NCBI RefSeq assembly: GCF_030247195.1
Contig: NC_080670.1
Coordinates: 157,306,580 to 157,370,579, forward strand
Direction of reading: 5' to 3'
Length of the DNA stretch: 64,000 nucleotides
Source of the DNA: Topomyia yanbarensis
Taxonomy: Eukaryota; Arthropoda; Insecta; Diptera; Culicidae
Shown: piece by piece, positions 1 through 11,395 of the stretch
Layout of the letters: the number at the start of each line of letters is the position of its first letter
How positions within the stretch are numbered: position 1 is the stretch's first letter
Program-made: the position numbers and the translations under genes
Notes under the pieces: generated by a model
Seen by the model: only the letters and a program-made list of their open reading frames with translations
The model's database searches: none
What the model was told of the DNA's origin: nothing

Positions 1-1
1 A

Positions 2-400
2 AGTGCTGAAAAGTGCCCTTACTGTGCAGAGAGTTTGCACGAGATCTTGTCATTTCCCGTGTACAAACTACACTGGGATAAACTGAAACGTTCCAAGCGT
101 TCTTTCGCAGAAATGCCAAAGAAAGCTACGCCACAATCCTAAACTAACCACTATACTCTCTTGTATCCTAACGAAGGCGAGGCTGATAATCTACAAGAGT
201 ATACATCTACTAGAGTATATAGCAGCTATAGGAAGAGGAGGAACATTTCCTCTCCAAAACTTACCTGTAAAGGCCAGAAGGTGTCCCGTGACGTTGTTCC
301 AATTGTGACATGTCTTGGAAGTGTCGCAACCAAACCGAAGCAAGTAGCTCTTGGTCTTGGAGGATTAATCTCAAGTTGAAAATTTCGGAGGAAGTTCGGA
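2..400 (+). pseudogene. ORF1 (gag-like) C-terminal remnant of I-clade LINE
   Basis: From base 2 an open stretch begins with SAEKCPYC and stops near 140. Basic text follows in other frames (SSYRKRRNISS at about 220-250, then a stretch ending in QVFIS near 450). Tails of I-clade ORF1 proteins carry Cys motifs followed by basic, Ser-rich text; this is known of the family. The N-terminal part lies outside the window. It could also be the last exon of a host gene, but the LINE ORF2 text directly downstream makes ORF1 the better reading. Confidence 0.45.
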
Positions 401-670
401 CCCACCCCTGATCGCCCACTCACTGGATCCACCCAAGTCTTTATTTCACGATCTTGGCAATAACTTCAATTTGAAAATTTTAAACATGGGTGAAATGACA
501 CGGATTCCTGCTCCCCCAGCGCACCCGAGCGCCTTAAACTTGTCTTTCTGTTCAACATCGCTGCCGTTTAAACTGCACGTGGAAGGTAATTCCTGATCCC
601 CACGGTAGCGACCATCTTCCGATCGCAGTCTCAATCAACAACGGCTCATAGGTGTATATCGTTATTTCGT

Positions 671-1370
671 ATGTCCTCACACGAAATATCGACATCGAAT
701 CTACTCAAAAACTTGATTCTCGATTGCACGAATCAAGCTCAGACTAAGCCAATACCCGGCGCGAACATTCCTAATTCGTGGTGGAACGAAAAGTGCTCAG
801 GAGTGTACGCGGAGAAGACCGCCGCGTATAAGATCGGGAAGACGGGCTACACGATAGCTATCGACAGTACGCAACGTTAGAAACACGAATGAACAGCTTG
901 ATGAAAGCCAAGAAATGTAGTTACTGGCACCGGTTCGTTGACGGGCTAACGAGATAAACATCGATGAACACTCTTTGGGGTGCGGCCCGACGTATGCGAA
1001 ACCGAAACAGTACTAACGAGAGCGTGAAATATTCAAACCGTTGGATATTCGATTTCATCAAGAAGATTTGTCCGGATTCCGCCCCGGCACAGAAGACACC
1101 ACCCAACGAAACACCTTTTTCGATGGTGGAGTTCTCACTTGTTCTCTTGTCATCGCCATTCAAAAACCAGCCTCCGATCACAACTCGACCGATTGCAATT
1201 CTCTCCTGTATCCGGAAGCTCTTCGAGAAAATGATCCTATTCCGTCTTGACAATTGCATCGAAGCAATTGACTTACTCTCAGATACACAAATTGGCTTCT
1301 ACACAGGCAAAGGGACGAACGACTGTCTAGCGTTGTTAAGGCTCAAGTTACCTATTTTGAGCATGTCTTA
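671..1370 (+). pseudogene. I-clade ORF2, segment upstream of RT and start of RT
   Basis: Translated in shifting frames this gives NSWWNEKCSGVYAEKTAAYK (about 770-835), KCSYWHRFVDGLTRE (about 910-955), TLWGAARRMRNRNS (970-1015), WIFDFIKKICPDSAPAQK (1045-1095), PPITTRPIAILSCIRKLFEK (1170-1230) and GTNDCLALL (1312-1340). These are the ordered blocks between endonuclease and RT in I-clade ORF2, ending with RT block 2. At least three frameshifts or stops exist, so no protein can be made. The text stops abruptly at the start of the foldback repeat. Confidence 0.75.
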
Positions 1371-1815
1371 GAATTGAACGCTTGGTAGTGTGCGTAGGAA
1401 AAATTGTGTTCAGCTTTGCCACTGGATTATAACCTTTTCAAAACTCTAAAAGAAGAATATCAGTCGATTTATTAAATCATCACAATTCAAACCATGCAAA
1501 ATAGCTGGTGGAAAAACCATCGGTTTGGCTGAATGGTGCTTTTGAAAAAGTGGCTGTGGTTTTTTCACTACGTAGTTGTTTTGTGTGCCCCCGGACAGTG
1601 TGGTGGTGTGACGAATAATCACCGACACTTTTTCAAAAGCACCATTCCGCCCGGTCAATTGTTTTTCCACCAACTATTTTGCCTGATTCGATTCGTGATA
1701 ATCTAATAAATCGACTGATTTTCTTCTTTTAGAGTGTAATGAAAGCTTTATATAGATAAACCGGTGACAAATTTGAACGCATTTTTTCCAACGCATACTA
1801 TCAAGCGTTCAATTC
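1371..1815. mobile_element. foldback (long inverted repeat) element inserted in the LINE RT
   Basis: The left end GAATTGAACGCTTG (1371) is matched in inverted orientation by the right end finishing at 1815. The inner arms also match: CTCTAAAAGAAGAA at 1444 against TTCTTCTTTTAGAG ending at 1735, followed inward by about 120 bp of inverted match up to 1565 and 1615. The arms are thus about 190 bp around a short centre. The structure is a non-autonomous foldback or MITE-type element of about 445 bp. I cannot fix a target duplication. RT text is found on both sides, so this is an insertion rather than a flanking repeat. Confidence 0.75.
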
Positions 1816-1854
1816 GTGTAGACGCTCGCCGAAAGTTCTTTGAACCTTAACAAC

Positions 1855-2350
1855 AGAAATACAAATGACCTATGCACGTAAGGTGTAATTGGCATCAGTT
1901 TACTTGTATATTAATGAAGCTTTTGATTCAGTTTATATTAACAGTCTTTCTGATAATTGGACCAGCATGGTCAATCAACACCTTTGAACATTTTTTTTGC
2001 AGAACTTACTGTTGGAAAAGCACATGTATTCGTGGAGAAATGCAGAATTAGGAAGGTGGCTACATTCGATAGTTTCTAAGGTATCGAACAAACCTTTGTT
2101 CCAGGGGATGGATGTGGTTTGATATCCCGATTCATGGCAAATCATCATATGCTGGATGCACACCTCCGGCATATTAGGCTCGTAGATAGCGGAAATTGCG
2201 CTTGTGGCGTTGGCCATTACGATATCGAACACATTGTCTGGGCGTACACCGAATAACAGTTCCGAGCCCGAGAAAGACCACCCAATGTCACAGTTCGAGA
2301 TGTTATGGAGAGCCGCGATCTTATCTATATGTCTCTTATCTACCTCTTCT
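1855..2350 (+). pseudogene. I-clade ORF2, RT block A and C-terminal end
   Basis: Right of the foldback the frame reads EIQMTYARK, a stop, then ASVYLYINEAFDSVYI (1892-1945). This is RT block A, with D of FDSV where a catalytic Asp-containing motif is expected. A large internal deletion follows. Text resumes near 2055 with GRWLHSIVSKVSNKPLFQG and continues as MANHHMLDAHLRHIRL (about 2133-2180) and CACGVGHYDIEHIVW (2195-2245), the conserved C-terminal Cys/His end of I-clade ORF2. The last recognisable codons end near 2350. The palm and thumb blocks between are absent. Confidence 0.75.
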
Positions 2351-2399
2351 TAAAATCAATCAATATAAGCATTTAGCCCCTCTCTTCCTCTTTTTCCTC

Positions 2400-5300
2400 A
2401 TTGTCAGAAGCAGAGTTAAAAATATTCAAATTCATTGAATGAAAATTGATCATATTCAGCCACATTCATTTTCAATATTCAGTGACGCAGCTGAAAACGT
2501 CAAACGAACAAACCGCCCATTCATCCATGCAGATTTTCATTCGTCTCCGATTATTATATGAAGCGACCGTGCAGCAACGAATCAAACGCATCAAAGTAGG
2601 CCCTGGCACAATGTAAGCGATGATGATTGTTGTTTCATATGCTTTACCGGCATTTGAAAACATTTTCCTTGATAATTAGTGAAATGAATATATTGTACGA
2701 TATTCAACTGAATGATTAACATGGATATTTGAATGAATATTTCTTCTATTCACCGCGGGTCGCATCAGGTTCATTTTCAGCAGTCAAAATAGAGCTTCGA
2801 TTATTTGTAACTCTGGTCAGAAGTTTCCTGCACAGCTTTGGGATGCTGCATCAGAGCGCTACTACGTGATTGTTTCATTCTCACCATTGTGCTTGCATAA
2901 ACCAAAATTGGATCCGAAACGACCTGAAGATCTAACCCAATTTAGATGATTTCCTGAGGGTCCGACGAGGACTACCGGACATCCCGTTGTGTGCTGTTTT
3001 GGTAGTACAAGGCTGTCAGTACAGTAAACGATCTGTCATAAACTGCAAGCTTGATTCTTCTCATCTCTGTCATCGTTGTCCAACCTCTCTCCCCAGTATC
3101 TGATATTGCTGTGTGTAGGTATGTAAGCTTGTATTGAAAATTCGCCGCGTCTGTTTTTATGAATCTAACTTCAAATTCCGTTATTGACAACAAGCCCGAG
3201 TATCAGGTTCAAAATCCTTTACATTTCCCTTCAATGTTCGTTATTATCGCTGGTATACGTGTATTTCACAAACAATCCGATATGGAAAATAGGAAATACT
3301 TTTCTTGATTTACCACATCTCGCGCTATCATAACTCTTTATCTGTATAACTCGGTAGTTTTCAACCCAATAAATATAATGTAGATAAGAAAAAACGAAAT
3401 ATGTCTATAGACTGTTGCAATAAAAAGGGATGCGGCCATTACGAAGATAAGATTAAGTTTTATAGCCAATACTCTCACGGTCGGCCATGTGGAGTCCAAA
3501 TTACTTTTATTTAGAGCACATAGGACACACTCGGTAGCCGGCTACCCAGAGTTTAAAAAGAACCAAAACCTTTTTTTTTAGTGATCGTGTACTCAAAGAC
3601 TAACTGAACAACCTCGCCATAGACTAGTCGCACCGCTTGCTTGGAGCAAATCCTAGATCCTTCTAAATCTCCAACTCCGCGACACCAATGGAAGGGTCTG
3701 ATGAATTGTCGTCCTTCCATTAAGTAGGTGGAGCGTCAACACTTCCCGTCTACCTTATCCCTTATCCTTCTCTGTGAACGATGGAGATTGAGGCGGCTGG
3801 CAATGATGGTTATCATGCAGTTGAGGTTTTAATATGGTTCGGATAGGTATGAATTCCCACTCAACATTCCCTAAACAACTCTTATTAGATAAACAGCAAC
3901 ATGATGAAGCTAGTGTGCAATCCGCCAAAAGCATCGTCACAACGCAACGCAAGTTAAAAAAAATACTGTAATCTTCTAGTTTTATGAAATGCAAAATGCG
4001 AAAATTAACAATTTTAAACTGTAATGGTACCATTCCTTTTAAAATAAACAGATTGAATAAAAATATTTATTGATACATTTTTTGTATGGGATAGATTCAG
4101 AGTCTCTACTAAAGAAAGTTGTAGTCACAAACTACCAAATCTTACTGCCCTCTCAAATTCACTTTACTAGTAAGACTGGAAGCCATCAAATTTTAAATTT
4201 AAACTAATACCTTTATGAAGCATTGAACTGTGTGCCTCAGGGCTTCAAACAAAGTATCTAAATGATTTTATGTCTCTGTTCTTTTCTAATTACTGCAAAT
4301 GGCATCACTGAGAGTTATTTCCCTCCGCCATTACTCAACTTTAAACTCCCAATTTAATCCAATTTCGACGTTTCCAAAAAACAACAATACGAACTCAAGC
4401 TAGTCAAAGTATGGGAAGAAACAATTTTAATGAGTCTAATAAGCAATAATTTTTACATCGCTTCAAGCGAAAAATATTAAACCTGCTTTAATGAATCTGC
4501 CTCCGACGAAAAAGGGATTAATTTTCCATTTACCCCTTTGCCACCTCAGGCACAGGGTACTGCTGGAATTGGCCATATGCCCCCGAGGGAAAACGACGTC
4601 GTCGTCGTCATCGTCGTCGTCAGCTCGGAGGAAACATTTGCCCAAGAAGCTACTTTACGCCGGCGTTTCGCATGAACAAGACGTCACCGAGGAAGTTCTC
4701 TCCTTGGCCGTCCGGGTTGACTGCGCTCGACCCCTTTCGGCACTGACATTTTTTCCCCCAATATCGCACCGGTCATAAAGTGGCATTAGCTATCCTGGCT
4801 GGCTTCTGCGATGGACCAGAAGCGATTATTATTTACGATTGCCTGCCACATTGCCGAAATAACCGATCTCATCCTGATGCTGCCTGGGTGCAACCCTTGA
4901 AACAAGCAACCGCAGTGTTTCTCGAATTTACAAAGATTTGATTACCGCACCGCCAGTCAGTACCTGTTCCCCTAACCCGCAGTGGGGAAGAAAAAGGGTT
5001 AAAACTAAGCTTCCGAAAATCGTAACCGTAATCTTTCGAATGGAAGTCAGTTCTGCTGGTGGAATGTAACCAAGGGGACCGGGGGCTTCTTAACGCGATC
5101 AGGCTGCAGTAGGGGAAGGGATTGATGCTGCGTCTCTGCTTTGATGGGCTGTTTTTCTGCATAAATTTGGTTCCATTTTCATAATTTACGACCAGACGGT
5201 AGTTTTATGGTTTATAGGAAGTAGAAAACAATTATTGGTGCTGTGGCTGGATGGGCTGCTGGGAGAGAGCTGGCGTCGTGTTCACGGTATGGATTGTTTC

Positions 5301-6613
5301 TTACGTTTAAGTTAATAGTGATTGAAACGATGCTTCAAGCATAAATAAATTAATTTGTTAACATATAGATCTTTTAAAGATACTAATAGTAATCAAATTC
5401 AATTCCAATTTATTAAGATCAACTCGCCTATTTTTCTAAATCTTTTAGTGCAAAGCAAGATTTTTTTTAACTTCCAGGAGATATCCATCAAGAGAAACAA
5501 CTCCTAATTACATTCTAATTAAAATCTTGAGATATGACCCAGTACAGAAAGAGGTAAATCTTGAATTTCGCCTGCACATATCAAATTACATGTAAATGTC
5601 ACATTTAATCGGTGATTTATGAATAAATGCTTAACCAAATGTATCCCTTTTCATTTCAAGTTCCAACAATACCAACGCACTGGTATAAAATTCACCCAAC
5701 AAAAGTCGTCGAATGAAGCTTATTATCGATTTTTACGAGCTGTCAATCAGAGCTGATTTTTATTCACCCCTCCGTTTCCTAACCACCACCGGAGCCACCA
5801 AAAAAAAATTGCATGGGAAAATTGCACCAAGAAAAGGCGTTCCGCATCCCGCATCCGAGGTCCAACGGATCATTATCCAGTCGAAGAATTGATATATCCC
5901 TTTACACTTATTTAACAACTTGCGCCTGACGGATTACAATTAACCTTTCGGTTTAGCTGACGCGTTTCAGCGGTGAAATTGGAGTATGATCGATGACGGT
6001 GCTACTGGGATTTCCGCCCACTCTGGTTGAAAATTTGCATACGTACGCCAGACCGTCGTTTAACTATTCATTGGATTCGGTGAGCAGCGATGGGGAAGTG
6101 CGGCCATCATCTGATTTCTTATCATGCGAAGGAGTGTTGCGTAGATGTTATCAATCTTATTCTTTCGGCGTCGGCGAGATTTGTTCGACCGAGGCGACTA
6201 ACGAGCGAAACGTCATAGAACCATCAATCAGCGAGTAGATCGAATGGGGTGAGAACAATCTTCTTTGGTTTAACTGTCAATCAATGGTATCAATTTTTGA
6301 TGGAAATATTCGTAAGCAAGCAGAATTTGGGCTGCATGCATTTACATGCATATTATTATTTGAATACTAATTACAACCGTGTCTCGTATATGATAGAAAA
6401 TCATGTTTCATAAGATACTCGAGTTCAGTTGTATTCTGGAATTCTCTTGGTATCAATCAGCAAAATCGTGATAAATTTCTTTAGAAAAGTTTAATTACGT
6501 GAAGATATTGACATGAAAAAATCGAAACAATTATATTTAGTTTTTTCTGTATTCTGTATTTTAAGTTTCAGCACTTATCAATGTTTAATGACTTTGGCCT
6601 GATTCAAAGTATG
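2400..6613. other. no gene recognised
   Basis: AT-rich DNA with only short chance ORFs. The ORFs at 4491-4778 (+) and 5993-6238 (+) show no domain, motif or codon signal I can support. A GTC microsatellite lies at 4593-4622. Confidence 0.5.
4593..4622. repeat. GTC trinucleotide microsatellite
   Basis: About nine GTC/CGT triplets with one interruption (ATC). Confidence 0.9.
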
Positions 6614-6621
6614 TACTAGCA

Positions 6622-6855
6622 CAGTGATTCTCAACCTTTTTCGTACCACGGACCCCTAAAAATCACTCTGGGTTGCTGCGGACCCCTATGGATAAACCTA
6701 GATTTTGTATGCTTTCAATATGTTATTTTCAGTTTGTTTGGAAGCATGACTTGAAATTTCAATCTGCGCTCAGAAAATATATTTTTCTTCGCGGACCCCC
6801 AGCAACGTCTTCGTGGCCCCCTGGGGGTCCGCGGACCCCAGGTTGAGAATCACTG
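6622..6855. mobile_element. hAT-type MITE with 8-bp target duplication
   Basis: A 234-bp element starting CAGTGATTCTCAACC and ending in the inverted GGTTGAGAATCACTG. It is flanked by TACTAGCA (6614-6621) and AACTAGCA (6856-6863), an 8-bp direct repeat with one mismatch. CAG-start inverted ends with an 8-bp duplication are the hallmark of hAT elements. There is no coding capacity. The interior is rich in CGGACCCC motifs in both orientations. Confidence 0.85.
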
Positions 6856-6863
6856 AACTAGCA

Positions 6864-7390
6864 GGTTATCGCTTGCAAAAAAATACAATAAGAATGAAAA
6901 CTACAAGCAAAACTTTGAAAAATAAAACGAAGTAATAGCTGAGAGTACCAAACACGCTTCATGACAGGTAGCGGTAAGTTTTATATAAAATCCAGAAACG
7001 AAGGAAATGCTTGGAGAACTTCATTAAATTCGTAACAGAAATGAAGACGCTGAACGGAATATTATACAAACCAGGGAGCTGTTATTATCGAGTGATACGA
7101 TCCTCTAAACACCGATTAGCCACGTTGGTTTTAGAATTGACAACTAAGAACATTGATTACTCACACATTCGTACGGTGACAGAGACCGCTTAAACGCTCT
7201 ACTTAGGTTATGAACCATTTAACGAAATTTTTCGCGCTGGGTAAAATCTGGCATTTCCAAAGGTATTTGCAAAATAACTGTGCTCTTAAGCATAGTTAAA
7301 TTTGACAATGTGATACTTAAATTAATTTAATTATTTATTTATTTACAGTTCATAGCAACAAACACATTATGATCCTGTTTATAGTTTCCG
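6864..7390. other. no gene recognised
   Basis: AT-rich DNA without recognisable coding or repeat structure. A 60-residue ORF at 7011-7193 looks like chance. Confidence 0.5.
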
Positions 7391-8555
7391 AATATATCTA
7401 AAGAATTAGATTGTATTCTAAAACTTCATAGTTAACTCCATAGTTAGTCAGGCGAATATGTAATTGGAGGAATACGTCATTGCGGAAAGATCGAGGGCAA
7501 ACATTTACACTTATAACACTAAGAACCTCGGGACCAAGGATGCAAAATGCCTACCTTTTCTGCGGCTGTATTTTTTCTGCCTACATTCTCATTTCTCTTT
7601 TGACGCTGCTGTCGTTCGCTATTGCAGGACGCCCAGCGCTGTACGGCAGTCTGTAAGCAAAGCAGTAACATGACAAAGAAATACTGCCCCCAGTACACCA
7701 CCAGACGCGAGCGATACAGCTTCTCTTTCCTTATTTTACACTTTTTAATATTTTTAATCTATTCAATATTTTCAATCACAAACTACGGCAGTAAATGCAG
7801 TTCGTTTACGCCACGACCGGCAGCATCGCTTTCGTGTGCGGGCCTCTCCCTTTGACTACGCAGAGAAAAGTGTACAAAGCGAGAGAACAAACTTTACTAC
7901 GCCACACTCTCACCGAGCAGTTGGGGTACAGCAGCAAAACAAAAATGTATTCTACTGCTCTACGGGAAAATGTACTCACTTTGGCTACCGTTCTGGCAAG
8001 AGCTGCAGCGATGCGTCGCTGTAGCGGGCTGTACGGCTTGTGCAAATGTAAATATACCGAAAAAATGTAGTTGGCATCCCTGCTCGGGACAATCAATTCG
8101 AACGTTCAGAATATCCAAAATCGTCAGATCACGGGATAGGTCCCGTTGCATTTGCAATGTGTCGAGTCCGATAAGCAATCCACGACTTTCGTAATTTGGC
8201 AGCTGGTGTGGGTTGTTCCAAGGCAATTGACGGAGGGAAAACCGAACAAATCTACGCTGTGCTGTCTCAATTCGAGGAAGACCCGTGAGATAATGAGAGT
8301 CACGCACAACTTAGAAATATTCTAGTATTGATCGAACGAGTGAGCAGTAGAGAGATTTCAAGCAGTAAATATATGAAAATGTATATGGATATTCTCATTA
8401 CGAACCCCAAACAGCGTGATACCTTTGCGGTAAACCAAGTAAATCTCCGAGACCTTTGACGCAATTCGCTTTGTCCATCGTAGATTCTGCCAAATAGAAT
8501 TCGATCCGAATTGGCTTTTTTACTTGAGAGCGTAATGACCGTGCATGTTTCAGAA
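7390..8555 (-). pseudogene. CR1-clade LINE RT remnant, split by a hAT-type insertion
   Basis: On the minus strand, from 8555 down, blocks typical of the RT palm end and thumb of CR1-clade elements appear in shifting frames: CTVITLSR (about 8540), AESTMDKANCVK (about 8480), LVRSILEYF (about 8340), RIETAQRRFVRFSLRQLPW (8295-8240), LPNYESRGLLIGLDTLQ (8225-8175) and LNVRIDCP (8110-8090). The frame then meets an inserted element (7535-8082) and resumes as EVLSVISVNVCPRSFRND and LTNYG down to about 7430. The text closely parallels the C-terminal end of the better-preserved CR1 copy at 24162-26387. No intact protein is possible. Confidence 0.8.
7535..8082. mobile_element. hAT-type non-autonomous element with perfect 8-bp target duplication
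   Basis: A 548-bp element with imperfect inverted ends (CAAGGATGC at left; GGCATCCCTG at right, inverted CAGGGATGCC). It is flanked by identical CTCGGGAC at 7527-7534 and 8083-8090. Removing the element and one duplicate rejoins the CR1 frame on the minus strand at IDCP/EVLS, which independently confirms the boundaries. ORFs inside it are short and show no transposase motifs. Confidence 0.85.
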
Positions 8556-8568
8556 TTTAGGGTAATTT

Positions 8569-8698
8569 GGGACCATCCATAAATGACGTAGCATTATATG
8601 GGGGAGGGGGGAGTTTTGTATTTTGTGATGATGTGGGTAGGGTGTCATGCCATGCTACGTAGCTTTTTTGCATGGAAATAACTAACATCGTTTAACAA
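8569..8698. mobile_element. PIF/Harbinger-type MITE, left-end fragment
   Basis: Starts GGGACCATCCATAAATGACG and matches the left end and first part of the element at 17095, including the later TGCTACGTAGCTTTTTT block that in the other copy lies beyond the inserted LTR. The right end is missing. Confidence 0.7.
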
Positions 8699-8737
8699 TC
8701 TTTGAAGAAATCATTCATCTAGAGCCAATATATAATA

Positions 8738-8873
8738 CAGTCGTGATTCGCTGGTTGGATCGAAAATGCATCTGCTCACATCTCTAAAGTGAATTTGTCA
8801 AATGATTGTGGAATTCAGATGCTTTTTAGTTGTGCAATGGTCCAACAAGCGGAGGTCTAACGAATCACGACTC
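8738..8873. mobile_element. pogo/Tc1-like MITE
   Basis: A 136-bp element with inverted ends sharing AGTCGTGATTCG (left CAGTCGTGATTCGC; the right end ends CGAATCACGACTC). TA is present at 8736-8737 and 8874-8875, as expected for a TA target duplication of the Tc1-mariner superfamily. Confidence 0.7.
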
Positions 8874-8875
8874 TA

Positions 8876-9525
8876 ATCCAAATTATTGTGTCGATTGAGC
8901 CACCTCTCAGTTCGTGGAAAAGTCCTAGTTTTAACAAATTGTTAAAAAATTCTTCTGATTATATATCTGGTACTGTCTGTACTAGAATCAGTCGGCGAGA
9001 TGCTTTTTGGAGGAAATTGTCAAAGGAATCTAAAAAAGTACTAGTTTTTAACGGCAACTTTTTCAGTTTACAAAAAAGTGCATATTTCTCTCTATGCCTA
9101 TATTGGTAACTGCAAGCCTCTTTAACACATCGGTTTCTGGCTTTCTCTTGGGATACTGATAGCATGTTTTTCAGGATTCTGCTAGGATTTATTTCAGGAT
9201 TCTGATCGACGTCGTCTTAGCATTTTACTGCCATCTATCTCAGAATTTAGATTGAATGCCTATCCGTATTTCTAGATTTTTGCTCTGAATTTTATTACAG
9301 GTTTGTTGAGAAAAGCTTCCAAAAGATCTGGTGCAATCCTTCTCAAGATATAATTCTACAGAAGATTACGATTTATTCAGGATACTAATCTAATCATGCT
9401 AATATTTTCGATGACATCCTGTTTAAAATTCTAATGAATAATTAACAGATGAATGATGGTCAGTATTTTGACGTTATTCAGTTTATAACTTCAATTGACT
9501 CCTGCTCAGAATTCTAATGGCATCT
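8876..9525. other. no gene recognised
   Basis: AT-rich DNA with several degenerate copies of CAGGATTCT-like words between 9170 and 9510, possibly remnants of a short tandem array. No coding signal. Confidence 0.45.
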
Positions 9526-9529
9526 TTAA

Positions 9530-9970
9530 CCCCTTCATGCCAATGTTATTGATAAACAATGTTTTTAAATATTTAATAACATTCAATTGGCTAGAGTTTA
9601 CTAAGAAGGGAAAGTTATGAAAATTTAGAGCCATAGTAAGCAGCGTTTTAAGCAGCATTAACAGTTATAAGTATCATCAGTAAAACAGAAGTTATTGATT
9701 GGGTTCCGCTAGAGCAGTTCTGCCAGAGATAGTTTCTGTTAAAGGCGAAAAATGAATTATTGGAATATTATTGAAAACTAATAAAAACTATTAATTTAGA
9801 CTGTCTTCGTTTTCCATGCAATTGAACTATTGTAAATAATCTAGGAAAATTGTATCGATCGGCGAAAGGTAAAAATTGAGCAGCAGTTCTAAGGAAAAAT
9901 TGGTTTGGAACTCTATTTTAGGAACCCTGATTTTTCTTTCTAGTACACAAATAAGCGAATCATTTACCTC
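9530..9970. mobile_element. piggyBac-like MITE, copy 1 (right end decayed)
   Basis: TTAA at 9526-9529 is followed by CCCCTTCATGCC. The next 350 bp align with the element at 55398-55916 through shared blocks such as AACAGTTATAA, GGTTCCG(C)TAGAGCAG, CTATTGTAAATA and CTAGGA(A/G)AATTGTA. The right inverted end is not recognisable here. Confidence 0.65.
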
Positions 9971-10075
9971 GGAAAAACGAAAGAGAGATTTGTATTGAAA
10001 AAGATACACCTTATTAAAAAGTTTGACTTAGAATTCATGCACAATTATCTATATAAAACTGTTGTATACCATTAA

Positions 10076-11391
10076 GAGGGGGAGGAGGGTTTATATGAGT
10101 AAAAAAAACCCTTAATTATAATTTTTCTCAAAAACTCATCGTAGGGGTTAGGTATTTTTTAAATAAAATGTGTATGCAAAGTTTGAAAGAGATTGGTTAA
10201 GTAGTTTTGGAATGGCAGGTAACACGTCAAATCATGTTTTTCCAGAGACGTTCTACAAAAAGCTTCGTCACCGAGTTGTTTGGCGATATTTTGCATAGAA
10301 AAATTACAGCATGTTATTGAAATGATATATGTACTATAATGTACAAAAGTTTTGGTCAATTCGTTTCACGCTAAGTTCTAAAACAATAGGGTAAGGTGGG
10401 GTAAATCCGACCTAGTAAATGGTTTTGGCTGTAAAATGCTCACTTTACATAGGATCAAGTCGTTTTATATACCAAATTAAAGGTTAGACTCCTGGGCAAC
10501 TTTCTATGTATAGCATTTTATTCGGATCTTGGGAATATTTTGAGATACACGCGTTTTACGAAAATGTTCATTTTTGCTATTTTCAAAAATGGTGGGGTAA
10601 ACCCGACATCCTATGTTTTTGGTTGATTTAGTGCAGATATTACCCAAATTTATGGTTTTTCAATGATAAATCAATGAATGTTGTGTTATTGAATTGTAAC
10701 AAAAAAAAAAGAAAATGGAGTTCAATGTCAATCTTAGAATGCTAAAATCACGAGTAGTAGCATGTAATGATATTCCCATTTGCATCGGAGCAATTGCTTG
10801 ACGAATACTATAATCATCACGTTTTTGTGTCTTTCGTTTGTAATTATGAACCATTTTTCATAAAAATAATATGAAAAAAACAAAAAAAAAATATAATTCA
10901 ATTTGATAAATAAACATTTTCTTAGCAAAAAAGCGGTCGGATTTACCCCACTATTTAGAGGTCGGATTTGCCCCACCGCGTCATTTTTCATTACGATGCA
11001 ATTTGAAAAAGTTATGAAAAAGGTTGAACCAAATTCATCTACGCACTTTGTAGGACTTTAAACAAAGAATTTAAAGCCACTTACATTTTTTATGCAATCA
11101 CTTTAACAATCAGAAATATCCTGTAGGCAATAATGCACAAAACTCAAATCAAAAGTTGTAAAAACACACTTTTTGTCGTTTGAGCATCTCAATGTAGATT
11201 AATAAAATGCTGTCATGCCACCAATATGATTATTTTCGATGCTCTATACGACACCATTGAAATTAGTTCGCGTAGTGCTTCTGATTTTCGGTAACAGAGG
11301 GGGGTCGGGTTTACCCAACGGTCGGATTTGCCCCACCTTACCCTAAGTGTTTTTTTTTTCATTGTGAAACCCTTACCCCCCCCCCCCCTCC
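10076..11391. mobile_element. TTAA-flanked MITE carrying a nested element
   Basis: TTAA occurs at 10072-10075 and 11392-11395. The left end GAGGGGGAGGAGGG and the right end (a C-rich tract ending CCCCCTCC) are inverted. The match continues inward through GGGTTT, ATGA and an A-rich tract. TTAA targets and G/C-rich ends suggest a piggyBac-type MITE. Most of its present length is the insertion at 10389-11343. Confidence 0.55.
10389..11343. mobile_element. TA-flanked MITE with GGTGGGGTAAATCCGAC ends, nested
   Basis: The left end GGGTAAGGTGGGGTAAATCC is matched in inverted orientation by the right end. TA flanks both sides (10387-10388, 11344-11345). The end motif recurs inside, direct at about 10592 and inverted twice at 10933-10980 and near 11300, so the element is built from repeated end-like modules. 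A fragment of its interior reappears at 42028-42077. No transposase ORF. Confidence 0.75.
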
Positions 11392-11395
11392 TTAA

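Larger units (their letters stand above)
2..2350 (+). mobile_element. decayed I-clade non-LTR retrotransposon (Outcast/Loner-like)
   Basis: A LINE read in sense direction but broken by stops, frameshifts and deletions. In order it holds an ORF1 tail with a CPYC motif (about 2-400), a short linker where most of the endonuclease is missing (400-670), the segment upstream of the reverse transcriptase with a WW..KC motif (671-1060), RT blocks around RPIAIL and GTNDCLALL (1160-1345), a further RT block reading ASVYL then INEAFDSV (1892-1935), and a C-terminal end with CACGVGHYDIEHIVW (about 2195-2245). The order and motifs match I-clade elements. A foldback element at 1371-1815 splits the RT. Clade placement is by motif reading; R1 or Loa membership is less likely because the C-terminal end differs from the R1 copies elsewhere in this window. 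Confidence 0.75.

Noticed and set aside
4491..4778. 95-codon ORF on the plus strand across the GTC microsatellite
   Set aside because: Its length is inflated by the triplet repeat (a poly-Ser run). The rest has no domain and the opposite frame is also open.
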